A stretch of DNA of 40,151 bases from Crocinitomicaceae bacterium (GTDB lineage Bacteria; Bacteroidota; Bacteroidia; Flavobacteriales_D; Crocinitomicaceae). The translations under genes and the position numbers were made by a program. Below, piece after piece: positions 18,001-26,527 of this stretch. The notes under the pieces are model-generated. The model was not told the DNA's origin. It searched no databases and saw only the letters and a program-made list of their open reading frames with translations. The DNA is taken from the NCBI GenBank assembly GCA_030830895.1, contig JAURMC010000004.1, forward strand, positions 1-40,151. Direction: 5' to 3'. Within the stretch, counting starts at the first letter, position 1; every line of letters begins with the position of its first letter.

Positions 18001-18916
18001 AGATGGAGTAAAGTAGGTTTGTCCCGGAAGGATTAAACTTCGTAATTCCAATATCAAAAGGCATGGCTCCCGTGCCATTATTAAAAGTAATGTCATAAGC
18101 TCCTGGTGTAGTAGGATATCCATATCCGAAAACAATTCCAGCGCCATAAAGATTGCCTGCTAGATCCGGTGTGGCAGTGAACCCCCAATTATCCGCACTG
18201 GAACCTGAAAACGTTGAAAACGTCAGGCTTGGGTCAATAATTAATGAATCATATGCGTCATCAAGTTTTGAAAGGTTGAAACCACATACATTTCCGTCTA
18301 GAACATATGATATTGCAATTGGTTTTTTAACCCCATTTGAGTAAGTCCATGCCCTGGGAGCACTTTCGATGATTTCTCCAAAACGATGTGTGATAACTAG
18401 TTCATTTTTTTTATTAATAGAAACATGAGATGCACCGTCAATGATAAATTTAATATCATCAGGATTAGCATTGACTTTAAGTTTAAATCCATACTCAAGT
18501 TGTTCCGTTTGAGTGGAATAAAAGAGGTCTATACCCTCGTAAAAGGATTTATATTCGGCTTGGTTTACATCGTAAATTTCACTCACCCATTTGGATTTAT
18601 CGGAACCAATAAAGTAGTTTGAATAGTGGGACGACTTATTACCATTTAGATGAAGATTGTGGTGTTTCGCACCAAGAAATCGTTGATGAATTGAATGAGT
18701 TTTTAAAATTTGAAGCGAATTAGATGCTTCATGGGAAGGAAGTTCATATAAATAAAAATTCATACCTTCTTTCCCTACATGGATACGCCCTTGATTTACG
18801 GGTATGGTAAAATCAATTGAATCTACCCATTGCCCATAATTTGGAGTCATCCAAATGGCTTGACCAAAGAAATTCAACACGAAACAATGAATTCCAAGAA
18901 GCAGAATAAATTTCAT
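15056..18916 (-). CDS. Large secreted T9SS cargo: SBBP-like propeller, PKD and type B (gliding-motility-type) sorting domain
   Basis: The 1286-residue exported protein has a signal peptide (about residues 1-19) and an N-terminal DUF7948-like region (to about 230). Tandem SBBP-type propeller repeats follow at about 230-700 (recurring FPTTPGAYD, GGDGNETPHSI, NGELYVYGVT, NNVYISSTTA). A PKD domain is near 735-810 (YAWNFGDNST). Several beta-sandwich repeats each have a TxC ... WSP core (WTPSNVLNN, WSPNHFLNN, WSPNQNISS). The C-terminal about 88 residues are the type B sorting domain (YVPNTFIPDGNGRNDFF, IFNRWGELI, DGVYTWKLTY). It is therefore a T9SS substrate, probably surface-attached or released. 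Function is unknown; adhesion or matrix binding is plausible. Confidence 0.9.
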   Translation of the reverse strand: MKFILLLGIHCFVLNFFGQAIWMTPNYGQWVDSIDFTIPVNQGRIHVGKEGMNFYLYELPSHEASNSLQILKTHSIHQRFLGAKHHNLHLNGNKSSHYSNYFIGSDKSKWVSEIYDVNQAEYKSFYEGIDLFYSTQTEQLEYGFKLKVNANPDDIKFIIDGASHVSINKKNELVITHRFGEIIESAPRAWTYSNGVKKPIAISYVLDGNVCGFNLSKLDDAYDSLIIDPSLTFSTFSGSSADNWGFTATPDLAGNLYGAGIVFGYGYPTTPGAYDITFNNGTGAMPFDIGITKFNPSGTNLLYSIYFGGDGNETPHSIVSSPNGELYVYGVTCSSNFPTTPGAYDVTYNGGPTVTENSLTFDGSDIFIARFSTNGASLIASTYLGGNNSDGLNLNNLHFNYGDQFRGEIILDANNNVYISSTTASGNFPTTGGAYSTVLNGLQDAVVCKLNNSLTSLLWSSYFGGIGEDSGNSIEISPNGSVYLAGGSTSPNFPGVSSGNDLSNNGGLSDGYVARFNPGNGSVISATFMGANEYDQTYFVRCDPSNQVYVYGQTESNWQISPGCVGTPNSGQFLRKYDSALGAIQWSTVFGAGSGHVEISPTAFLVSDCYEIYISGWGGQLNSNSAVSQAVNSTTNGFITTPNAYQNATNGSNFYLAVFAPDVSALNYGTYMGGLISSSNHVDGGTSRFDKKGRIYHAVCGACGGNNFGFTSTPGSWSPQNPSPNCNMAVFKFDLGTLDAVLAQPSPLICLPQSVVFNNNSINGNTYAWNFGDNSTSTQFQPSHLYGAAGVYTVTLIVSDSSNCYEPDTAIIQVNIGDFQGGVTIPSQAICPGTPFQLDAYGGSTYAWTPSNVLNNPSIPNPIATITNNTIFTVIISDSCGSDTLVVPLNVVTLNLSLSNDTSICIGGQVPLSAIGVGNLTWSPNHFLNNNSGANVLATPDSSITYFATLTTPEGCTITDSIQISVYYDPPNSNLPDTLVLCQGTSTMVTASGANNYLWSPNQNISSINQATVSLWPTQEMYYFCEFTNACGTITDSVYIDILTASITAGNDTIICPNNTATLWASGGLYYQWSPADPIIENVGNQVWVVPNTSTIFQVVGSDINGCTDTAFVEVVLHPLPTIIISPQIQAFYGDQVELNAIGNSQGIYTWNPPEFLSCINCPNPIANPNMDYTYMVSFTDLNGCIADAMVSISYEAVIYVPNTFIPDGNGRNDFFSVYGGNITSMEMLIFNRWGELIKTLNSLSDQWDGTYDGQRCPDGVYTWKLTYTDNQERKYGIEGHVVLIR

Positions 18917-19030
18917 TATGGCTAAATTACGGAAGCATGTTTAAATTATAATACTTAATGGCAGTTTTATGGTTGCTTTTTGACTTTTATTAACGCAAGA
19001 TTAATTGTATTTTTACCTTAAAATATTGAA

Positions 19031-21874
19031 ATGAAACTATGCTTAAGTCTCGCCTGTACGATTGTCCTCATATTTAGTAATGCATTTTCTCAACAATTGG
19101 GTTCCTATGCTCGGGTTAAAATCAATACGGAAGAACAAGGGTTACAGTTTTTATCTAGCCAAGGTGTTGCCATAGATCACGGTATACACAAAGAAGGCTT
19201 GTACTTTATTTCGGATTTTTCGAGTGCTGAAATAGCTATTATGCAAGCCAATAATTTCAATATTGAAATATTAATTCCAGATGTTGTCTCTTATTACGAG
19301 CAAATTTTAGCTGAACCTGCAACAAGTACGAGCAATCACAATGCAAGCTGTGCGGGGGCGAGTGGCAGTGCAACTAATCCTTACATTAATCCAGTAACAC
19401 CAAGTCATTTCAACCTTGGCACCATGGGGGGATATTTAAAGTATAGTGAAATGCTTGCTGAGTTGGATGAAATGGCTGCCACGTTTCCAAATTTAATTAC
19501 TGTTAGGGCGCCAATATCAAATTTTGTTACTCATGAAAATAGGCCGATATATTATGTTCGGATGTCGGATAATCCCAATATAGATGAAGGTGAACCTAAA
19601 GTACTGTATACGGCAATACATCATGCCCGGGAACCGATGGCCTTAATGGAAACTATTTTTTATATGTGGTATTTACTAGAGAATTACGGAACCAATGATG
19701 AGGTTACCTATCTAGTGAATCACTTTCAACTTTATTTTGTGCCGTGCATTAATCCGGATGGGTATGTATACAATGAAACCACCAATCCAAATGGTGGCGG
19801 TATGTGGCGAAAAAATCGTCGTAATAATGGCGGTGGGGTATACGGTGTAGACCTAAATCGTAATTATTCATATGGATGGGGAACCACAGGAACGAGTACT
19901 AATACAAGTAATGAAACATACTGTGGACCTTCTCCTTTTTCAGAACCCGAAACACAAGCTATGCGCTGGTTAGTGCAAAACAATCATTTTGTTACCGCAT
20001 TCAACGCGCACACCTATGGCGAGGACATTCTCTTCCCAATTGGCACAACAACTGCCGAATTTGCTCCTCACCACAACTGGTTTCAAGACGAATCTAATCA
20101 TCAGGTTCAATATAATGGATATACAGCTATGAAAAGTAGTGGATTGTATCCTGCATCTGGAGATTCAGATGATTACATGTACAAGGTGGATATCGGAGTT
20201 GGACAAAAAGACACTATGTTTGTTCATACCCCGGAGGTGGGTACGGCGTTTTGGCAACCATCCAATCAAATTATTTCTACCTGTGCTGAAATGCTTTTTC
20301 CGAATTTAGTATTAGCACATTTGGCTAGAGTTTATACGATTACTTCGGATTCGGATCCCAACATGATTGCTAATATCAATGGAAATTTTAACCACAGTAT
20401 TAAACGCTTAGGTAGAGAAGGAGGCCCGGTAACGGTTTCTATTACACCCATTCAAAACATTGTGAGTGTAGGAAATTCAGTGTCATATACCCTTGCCCAG
20501 CAACAAACTTCTACTGGAGCGATTAGTTATTCATTGAATCCAAGCATCCAGTTTGGGGATCAAGTAATATATGTTCTTGAAACAAATAATGGGCTATGGA
20601 TAAAACGAGATACCATCTATAAAACCTTTGGAGCCTTGACTTCTCAAGTTATAGAAAATGCTACATCTACAGCTAATTGGACAGGAAATTGGAGCACAAC
20701 AACATCTACATTTGTTTCACCCTCTCGGTCATTTACCGATTCTCCTACGGGTAATTACGCGAACAATACCAATAGAACGTATACCTATGTACCAACAGTG
20801 GATTTAACAAATGCTTCTAGTGCAATGGTTAGGTTTTATGCTAAATGGAACATTGAAGCAGATTACGATTATGTGCAGTTTTTGGTATCAATAGATAATG
20901 GCACAACATGGATTCCACAATGTGGTAATTATACGGTTAATGGAACGAATGCCAATGGCAGTGTACAACCCAATAATCAACCTGTTTATGAAGGAGTGCA
21001 GTCTTCTTGGGTCTTGGAAGAAATCAATTTAAGTGATTATTTGGGACAAGGTATAAAATTCCGATTCAAGCTCGGTTCAGACGGCGGTATGGTTGCAGAT
21101 GGGTACTATTTCGACGATTTTGAAATCCTTTATAATTTAAATGCACCACCGGTTGCGCCTATAGCCTCATTTACGACATCTGCAAACACCTTTTGTACCG
21201 GTGAAACAGTAGCATTTACAGATGCAACTGCCAATAATCCTACCGCATGGGGATGGGATTTTGGCGATGGTTCAAGCGCTTCGATAGCAAACCCAACGCA
21301 TGTGTATGCTAACGCTGGAGCTTATGTTGTTTCGTTGACTGCATCTAATGCGGTTGGATCTGCTTTCGTTATGGATACCATTATTGTGTTGACCACACCC
21401 CAAGTTTCTGTGAATGCTTCTGACAATGTTGTATGTTTAACGGACGGATTGGTATCGTTAACCACTGATCCAACCACTGCGTCACTTTCGGGAACAGGAG
21501 TAAGTAATGGGGTTTTTGATCCATCGCTATCGGGCGTTGGTAGCTTTATTGTAACCGCTTCAATTACAGATCCAAACGGATGTGTTGGTACGGACACACT
21601 TAACATTCAGGTGGATGATTGCGCGAACTTGTTGAATCATAATCTTAGCAATGTGTTGATCTATCCCAATCCTAGCAATGGTGAGGTAATGATTACAGGA
21701 ATAAGCGCGGGTTCATTTATTCAGTTGTTCGATTGTTCTGGAAAATTACTTCATGAAGTTAAGGTACAAAGCACCTCGATGACCTTCGATTTAAATTCCT
21801 TCAGTGCGGGGATTTACATGGTGAATTGTACCCTTGCTTCAGGAAGTGTTCGGCAATTACTCATTAAAGAATAG
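19031..21874 (+). CDS. Secreted M14 zinc carboxypeptidase with PKD and T9SS type A sorting domain
   Basis: The 947-residue exported peptidase has a signal peptide (1-20). The M14 catalytic domain has zinc ligands His198 and Glu201 (HHAREP) and His327 (FNAHTYG), substrate-binding NPDGY and DLNRNY (Arg277), and catalytic Glu402 (TPEVGTAFW). All are present, so it should cleave C-terminal residues from peptides. Next come a MAM/jelly-roll-like beta domain (about 540-700), a PKD domain (about 710-800; WGWDFGDGSS), another beta segment, and a type A sorting domain (about 875-947; IYPNPSNGEV, SAGIYMV). Secreted by T9SS. Upstream TATTTTTA (19008-19015) is a weak -7 candidate. Monocistronic, followed by tRNA-Arg. 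Confidence 0.95.
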   Translation: MKLCLSLACTIVLIFSNAFSQQLGSYARVKINTEEQGLQFLSSQGVAIDHGIHKEGLYFISDFSSAEIAIMQANNFNIEILIPDVVSYYEQILAEPATSTSNHNASCAGASGSATNPYINPVTPSHFNLGTMGGYLKYSEMLAELDEMAATFPNLITVRAPISNFVTHENRPIYYVRMSDNPNIDEGEPKVLYTAIHHAREPMALMETIFYMWYLLENYGTNDEVTYLVNHFQLYFVPCINPDGYVYNETTNPNGGGMWRKNRRNNGGGVYGVDLNRNYSYGWGTTGTSTNTSNETYCGPSPFSEPETQAMRWLVQNNHFVTAFNAHTYGEDILFPIGTTTAEFAPHHNWFQDESNHQVQYNGYTAMKSSGLYPASGDSDDYMYKVDIGVGQKDTMFVHTPEVGTAFWQPSNQIISTCAEMLFPNLVLAHLARVYTITSDSDPNMIANINGNFNHSIKRLGREGGPVTVSITPIQNIVSVGNSVSYTLAQQQTSTGAISYSLNPSIQFGDQVIYVLETNNGLWIKRDTIYKTFGALTSQVIENATSTANWTGNWSTTTSTFVSPSRSFTDSPTGNYANNTNRTYTYVPTVDLTNASSAMVRFYAKWNIEADYDYVQFLVSIDNGTTWIPQCGNYTVNGTNANGSVQPNNQPVYEGVQSSWVLEEINLSDYLGQGIKFRFKLGSDGGMVADGYYFDDFEILYNLNAPPVAPIASFTTSANTFCTGETVAFTDATANNPTAWGWDFGDGSSASIANPTHVYANAGAYVVSLTASNAVGSAFVMDTIIVLTTPQVSVNASDNVVCLTDGLVSLTTDPTTASLSGTGVSNGVFDPSLSGVGSFIVTASITDPNGCVGTDTLNIQVDDCANLLNHNLSNVLIYPNPSNGEVMITGISAGSFIQLFDCSGKLLHEVKVQSTSMTFDLNSFSAGIYMVNCTLASGSVRQLLIKE

Positions 21875-21898
21875 TAAACCGTATGCATCAGTTTTATT

Positions 21899-21970
21899 GG
21901 CTCCGTAGTTCAATGGATAGAACGAGCGTTTCCTAAACGCTAAATATGGGTTCGATTCCCGTCGGAGCTA
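21899..21970 (+). tRNA. tRNA-Arg (anticodon CCT)
   Basis: The 72-base cloverleaf has acceptor stem GGCTCCG/CGGAGCT (first pair G-T), a D arm GTTC/GAAC, anticodon stem AGCGT/ACGCT with loop TTCCTAA, and T arm ATGGG/CCCGT with loop TTCGATT. Discriminator A is at 21970. Anticodon CCT reads AGG (Arg). The 3' CCA is not encoded, as is usual here. A run of eight T (21972-21979) follows and may end transcription. Confidence 0.95.
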
Positions 21971-21995
21971 CTTTTTTTTATTCGAAAAGCATCTT

Positions 21996-22027
21996 TTTGT
22001 TTTATTTCGCGTTTATGGTTACATTTG
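21996..22027 (+). promoter_or_regulatory. Candidate promoter for the orphan lipoprotein gene
   Basis: TTTG (21996-21999), a 20-base spacer and TACATTTG (22020-22027) match the Bacteroidota -33/-7 arrangement. The start codon is 19 bases downstream. This is the best-spaced promoter in the window. Confidence 0.55.
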
Positions 22028-22046
22028 ATACCATAAAATTTACAGA

Positions 22047-22682
22047 ATGAGAATTTTTTATATTTCGTTTGCCTTGTTAGCGCTTTTAGTAGGAGTAAGT
22101 TCATGCATTGAGCACGAAGTGGTTCCGCCGCCAACCAATACAGTTAATTTGGATTGTAATTTTACAGGTTATGTAAGTGGTACCCAGGTAGAATTCACAC
22201 AAAATATCAATAGTTATCTCGGAAACACTTCATCGGAATCATTTGTTCAGCCATCACCCCTTCCTTCGCGAAGAGTTTATATGTTTGAAATGACATCACC
22301 AATCAACCCAGTAAGTATCAGAATCAAATTGGGAGCACTAAATTGGGATTTGGCTGCAACATCAGAACCAAGTTTAACGATGTTTAATGATTTTAACATG
22401 AATGCATCCACAACGGCTCCGGCCTATTCTAATGCTGCTATCGCAGGTTTTGAAGTAACATATACAGATAATACCTCCCGTGTTTGGCTGTCAAAAGAGA
22501 ATAATCCTGTTCCTCAAACAGTGACATTTAGTAACATTAAACAGCAATCAGATGGTTCTGGTGATTATTCATTTTTTGATTGTAATTTTTCTTGTTACGT
22601 ATATAGTTTGAATCCACAAACCAATTTAATTGATTCCCTTCCGATACAAAATGGAAAGTATCACGGGTGGTTTAAGCGCTAA
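22047..22682 (+). CDS. Putative lipoprotein of unknown function
   Basis: I do not recognise this 211-residue protein. It has a type II signal peptide with lipobox VSSC (Cys20), followed by acidic and proline residues (IEHEVVPPP). The mature part is beta-rich and low in charge, with Cys residues at LDCNF and in FFDCNFSCYVYS near the end that could form a disulfide. It is a monocistronic unit between its own promoter and a strong terminator. It would be anchored to the outer membrane or periplasmic face. Confidence 0.7.
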   Translation: MRIFYISFALLALLVGVSSCIEHEVVPPPTNTVNLDCNFTGYVSGTQVEFTQNINSYLGNTSSESFVQPSPLPSRRVYMFEMTSPINPVSIRIKLGALNWDLAATSEPSLTMFNDFNMNASTTAPAYSNAAIAGFEVTYTDNTSRVWLSKENNPVPQTVTFSNIKQQSDGSGDYSFFDCNFSCYVYSLNPQTNLIDSLPIQNGKYHGWFKR

Positions 22683-22686
22683 CTGA

Positions 22687-22712
22687 ATGCCGCTCTTGCG
22701 GCATTTTTTTTT
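22687..22712 (+). terminator. Rho-independent terminator after the lipoprotein gene
   Basis: A perfect 7-base-pair stem ATGCCGC/GCGGCAT around TCTT is followed by nine T. It begins 4 bases after the lipoprotein stop and ends just before the next start codon (22719). Confidence 0.92.
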
Positions 22713-22718
22713 GACTGT

Positions 22719-23411
22719 ATGGATCATTTAAAAATAGCAATAATTGGTGATTATAATTTCACATTTAATGCGCACCATGCAACGAATCTTGCTATAGATC
22801 ACGCATCAAATTTTCTTGATATAGAGCTTTCTTACTATTGGCTTCGAATTCAAGAAGTTGCTCAGCAAAAGGTAGCCTTTTTTGATACATATGATGCATT
22901 TTGGATTGCACCGGGGCCATATTTGAATCCATTTTTTTTAAATGGAATATTTTCCCGGCTATCTCAAATGAATAAACCAGTTCTAGCGACCGGGGAGTCA
23001 TTCAAACTTTTTCTGGAATTTTTAATTTCAAAAAATGGAATGAATTCCAGAGGGGATAAATTAATTTCGGATAATTTGGTGAGTGGCACATATTTTGAAT
23101 CCATCCAAGTGATGCCAAAATCAGATTCCTTTAAAAAGCTTTACGATCACTTTACCACTAATGAACTTTCGGCAGTTCGATATAGTCTTTATCCAAATTT
23201 TTTAATGGATTTAGTGGCAAGTCATGTTGAAATTGAAGCGGTGAATCAATTTCATGATCCGGAAGCTTTGAGTTTAAAATCACATTTCTTTTTTATCGTA
23301 ATTTCTTATTACCCACAGGTATCGTCTACTAGGGATTTACCGCATCCGATCGTGTATACTTTTATTAAAGCAGCATTAGCTAATCAGCAAGTAATCCATT
23401 CGCCAGATTGA
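22719..23411 (+). CDS. CTP-synthase C-terminal-region-related protein, amidotransferase fold without nucleophile Cys
   Basis: The 230-residue cytoplasmic protein matches the family annotated as CTP synthase C-terminal region-related (seleno)protein. The start KIAIIGDYN ... AHHATNLAIDHA, the segment FWIAPGPYLNP, and the end SHFFFIVISYYPQVSS ... LPHPIVYTFIKAAL align with it by eye. In that family and in class I glutamine amidotransferases the nucleophile elbow reads like PFLGTCGGF. Here it is PVLATGESF, with Gly92 (GGG codon) where Cys or Sec would be, so it should not hydrolyse glutamine. Role unknown; it may be a regulatory or binding relic. The 3' end overlaps the convergent helicase gene by 28 bases. 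Confidence 0.75.
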   Translation: MDHLKIAIIGDYNFTFNAHHATNLAIDHASNFLDIELSYYWLRIQEVAQQKVAFFDTYDAFWIAPGPYLNPFFLNGIFSRLSQMNKPVLATGESFKLFLEFLISKNGMNSRGDKLISDNLVSGTYFESIQVMPKSDSFKKLYDHFTTNELSAVRYSLYPNFLMDLVASHVEIEAVNQFHDPEALSLKSHFFFIVISYYPQVSSTRDLPHPIVYTFIKAALANQQVIHSPD

Positions 23412-26400
23412 CAATAATATAGATAACCTTCTACAGGATTCGACATCATTTGACTTATAGTATTCATATACTCAGTTAATTGAAGCCGATGCTCGGACTG
23501 ATGTTTCCCGGTTTTAAAGTCAATGATAATAACCTTATCGGGTTGGACCAAGACTTTATCGGGCCTAATCAATGATCCCTCAGGAGTCATAATCCATGAT
23601 TCGCTATATATGTTAATGGCATTTTCCATCCATGCAATATAGTTGCTATCAGAAAAAATACGCTTCGACATTTCGTACAATACCATTCTATATTCCAATA
23701 AAATCTCGGATTGATCTTCAAGGATTTGTATAAATTCAGGGACCTCTTGTACTGATGAACAAGAAGCCATAATACGGTGAAAAGCTTTGCCAAGTAAAGT
23801 CTGATCACTGTCAAACCCATGTCGAACAACGAGCTCTGGATACCATAATCGATCTCCAAATTCTTCTGGATGATAAAAAGTATCCGTTTCAACTTTACTG
23901 GTTGCTTGTTCTTTTTTACCTAAAGTAAGGTTCAAAACCCCTTCAGTTAAATATTCTGGATAGATATTTGATAAGAGTTCATGCAATGGCTTACCCATTT
24001 TATTGGATTCATACAGATTAAATACATATAGCCGGTTAATTGGTCTTGTCATGCCAACATACAACAAGTTTAACTTATCCATAAAAAACTGATTGGATTC
24101 CTTTTCAGAGAATTTTCGAATATCTTGAATGGGGCTGTTCTTGCTCAGTTTTCTATAATATACTTGATCAACCCCAGGGATTAAATAATAAGACATCGTA
24201 TCATTAATCGAGAAATTCACATTGGGTAATATTACCACAGGGAATTGAAGACCCTTTGATTTATGGATCGTCATGATTTGAATCGCATCGTTGGTTTTTG
24301 GAAATTGAATTGCTAGCTTTTGTTGGTTTTTATCATAATACTCTATGAAGCTATTTAAATCTACCTTCCTACCAATCTGAAAACTAAAACAAATATCTGC
24401 AAAATGATGTAAATAAACATCTGCTGTTTCTTTCCAACCCATTAGGTCATAGAACTTTTGAATTAAGTCATATAAGTTTGTGTAGTTCATAAAAAACTGC
24501 GACTCTTCATTAAAATAGGTGTTAATGAAACGAGTAATACTGAAAAAGCGCCGCCCATTTGCATCTTCCTCAAACAGTGCCAAGTAGGCCAATTCAGGAT
24601 CCTGGATGGTAAATCGTAAAAAGAGGTCAGCAAATTTCATGAATTCACGATGATTCGAAGTTTTATTTCGAATTTTTAAATAGGAAACTACCAGTCGAAT
24701 CCGAGCGTCTGAATGAATCAATAAAGAATCAGCGGAAACCACCTTATAACGATGCGCTGTTAAATATTGTGCAATCCGATTTCCTTGATCGTTTTTCTCA
24801 TTTAGAATACAGATATCTCCGGGCTTGAAGCCATCGGCTATGCACTGATCAATGATTCTTAGAATTTCTTCATAGGCCTCAATGCTTGAGTTTTTTGCAT
24901 CAATACTTTTGATTTCCACGTACCCTTCGAATTGTTTAACGGCATTCTGATGTACCGAATTATAAAAACCCTCAGATCCAAGCGGAATAAGCGATTTGCT
25001 TGCTTCAAAAAGGTTATTATTGAATGCAACAATTGATTTGCCTGAGCGATGATTATCTTCTAAGACTTCAAGGCTTCCCATTTGCTCGAAATATTTGGAT
25101 TGCCGTGCCACTCGAGGATTATTTTCCGGATTGTAAATAGATGGTAGCGCTACAAATTGCTCTGCAAGGCCATTATTGAACCGATAAATGGATTGTTTTG
25201 CATCACCAACTATTAGATTCTTATGATTTTTTGAAATAGATTCTTCAATTAGGGGAATCATATTCAACCATTGCATGCGTGAGGTGTCTTGAAACTCATC
25301 TAACAAGAAATGATGTAGCTTATTACCAAGTCTTTCGTAAATGTAAGGAGCATATTGATGCTGAACTAATCCACTAATCATACGGTTAAATTCGGAAATT
25401 CGAATAAAATGTTCATTTTCCCTTACTATTTCCATTTCCTTTGCCACGTATTGAAGGAGAGCAAGATTATAGAAGGTTTCACGGTAGAATTTTAGTTTAA
25501 CAAAAGCTTCCGTTTGGTTTATATAAAACGCTAATAATTGCTTGAGGGCAAGAATCAAGTCGGCGGAAAAAACATCGTCATATTTCCCATCGTTCAACAA
25601 ATTTATTACCGTGTCGGTTAATATTCCTTTCTCTGGCCATTCAACCAAAGTTCGCAAACGACGAATGGGGTTTGATGTTCTGCTTTTTTGCGGTAATTGT
25701 GAATCCTCCATGCCTAAAGCATCAAACAGGTCAGCAACAAGATGGCCTTGTCGAATAAGTTCTTTTAAGAGGGCATCCTGCCGTTGCGTTGCATCAACCA
25801 AGTCCGATTCTTTATAATCTTGCTCGAGTAAAGATTCTACCAATTCTACATACCGTTCTTTGGATAATATGCCGCAAAATTCAATCAGTTGATTTCTAAA
25901 ATTCCAATTTGTTTCCTCCTCTAAATTTTTCTTGGTGTAATTCGAAATAAGCCGGGTTAATTCATCGTTAGCGGGCGTCCCAATTTTAGTAAGGATCGAA
26001 TCAATGACCTTTTCGAGAATCTCGGTTTCGTTTAATACGACCTCAAATTCCTGGGGTAAATTAAGGTCTCTATTAAAAGATCGAATTAATCGTAGGTTGA
26101 ATTTATCAATGGTCGAAATTAAAAAATCTTCATAGCCATGAAGAATTTCAGAAAGAATTGTTTTAGCTCGATTTGGAAAAACTGAGGCCGGCAGACCTAA
26201 GAGCTCACTTAAGGTCTCGATTAATGTTGTAGTATGATCATCCCCTTCTTGATACGTGGAAATTCCGTATAGCGCTTGTAAAACCCGTTCCTTCATTTCA
26301 AAGGCCGCTTTGTTGGTAAATGTCATCGCTACTAAATGGCGGTATTTACCTCCATTAGGGGCTTCAAAGAGTAAGGCAAGATATTGTAAAACGAGCCGAT

Positions 26401-26470
26401 AGGTTTTACCACTACCCGCAGATGCGTTAAGTATGAGAAGTGGTCGGGTAGATTGTTGAATACTATTCAA
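23384..26470 (-). CDS. UvrD/AddA-type helicase with RecB-family nuclease domain
   Basis: The 1028-residue ATP-dependent helicase-nuclease of double-strand-break processing has Walker A ASAGSGKT (16-23), motif Ia AMTFTNKAA, motif II LLDEFQDT (about 390-396), TIHKSKGLQFPVV, and motif VI LLYVGMTRP (about 803). The C-terminal PD-(D/E)XK nuclease is intact: GKAFHRIM, RPDKV, IIIDFKTGK (about 980) and QLTEY. AddA or RecB naming both fit; a partner AddB-type gene is not adjacent. The start is TTG at 26470. The next ATG lies after the Walker A motif, and no upstream ATG exists before an in-frame stop at 26504-26506. Confidence 0.92.
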   Translation of the reverse strand: MNSIQQSTRPLLILNASAGSGKTYRLVLQYLALLFEAPNGGKYRHLVAMTFTNKAAFEMKERVLQALYGISTYQEGDDHTTTLIETLSELLGLPASVFPNRAKTILSEILHGYEDFLISTIDKFNLRLIRSFNRDLNLPQEFEVVLNETEILEKVIDSILTKIGTPANDELTRLISNYTKKNLEEETNWNFRNQLIEFCGILSKERYVELVESLLEQDYKESDLVDATQRQDALLKELIRQGHLVADLFDALGMEDSQLPQKSRTSNPIRRLRTLVEWPEKGILTDTVINLLNDGKYDDVFSADLILALKQLLAFYINQTEAFVKLKFYRETFYNLALLQYVAKEMEIVRENEHFIRISEFNRMISGLVQHQYAPYIYERLGNKLHHFLLDEFQDTSRMQWLNMIPLIEESISKNHKNLIVGDAKQSIYRFNNGLAEQFVALPSIYNPENNPRVARQSKYFEQMGSLEVLEDNHRSGKSIVAFNNNLFEASKSLIPLGSEGFYNSVHQNAVKQFEGYVEIKSIDAKNSSIEAYEEILRIIDQCIADGFKPGDICILNEKNDQGNRIAQYLTAHRYKVVSADSLLIHSDARIRLVVSYLKIRNKTSNHREFMKFADLFLRFTIQDPELAYLALFEEDANGRRFFSITRFINTYFNEESQFFMNYTNLYDLIQKFYDLMGWKETADVYLHHFADICFSFQIGRKVDLNSFIEYYDKNQQKLAIQFPKTNDAIQIMTIHKSKGLQFPVVILPNVNFSINDTMSYYLIPGVDQVYYRKLSKNSPIQDIRKFSEKESNQFFMDKLNLLYVGMTRPINRLYVFNLYESNKMGKPLHELLSNIYPEYLTEGVLNLTLGKKEQATSKVETDTFYHPEEFGDRLWYPELVVRHGFDSDQTLLGKAFHRIMASCSSVQEVPEFIQILEDQSEILLEYRMVLYEMSKRIFSDSNYIAWMENAINIYSESWIMTPEGSLIRPDKVLVQPDKVIIIDFKTGKHQSEHRLQLTEYMNTISQMMSNPVEGYLYYCQSGEWITC

Positions 26471-26515
26471 TGCAAAAAAATTAGTAATTTGGTTAAATTT
26501 AGGCTATAAATGACT

Positions 26516-26523
26516 TATATTTG
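26516..26523 (+). promoter_or_regulatory. Candidate -7 box for the mbnP operon
   Basis: TATATTTG is an exact TAnnTTTG match that ends 4 bases before the GTG start at 26528, so the mRNA would be leaderless or nearly so. A TTTG at 26488-26491 lies 24 bases upstream, slightly outside the usual range. Confidence 0.45.
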
Positions 26524-26527
26524 TTGA

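Noticed and set aside
15056..18916. CRISPR-like or DNA-level tandem repeats in the large cargo gene
   Set aside because: The repeats are protein-level propeller and beta-sandwich units with diverged DNA, not a regular repeat-spacer array.
21899..21970. tRNA-Arg as an integration (att) site for a mobile element
   Set aside because: No integrase, direct repeat of the tRNA end or phage-like genes are seen on either side.
22719..23411. Selenocysteine at the amidotransferase elbow
   Set aside because: The codon is GGG and the frame has no internal TGA.
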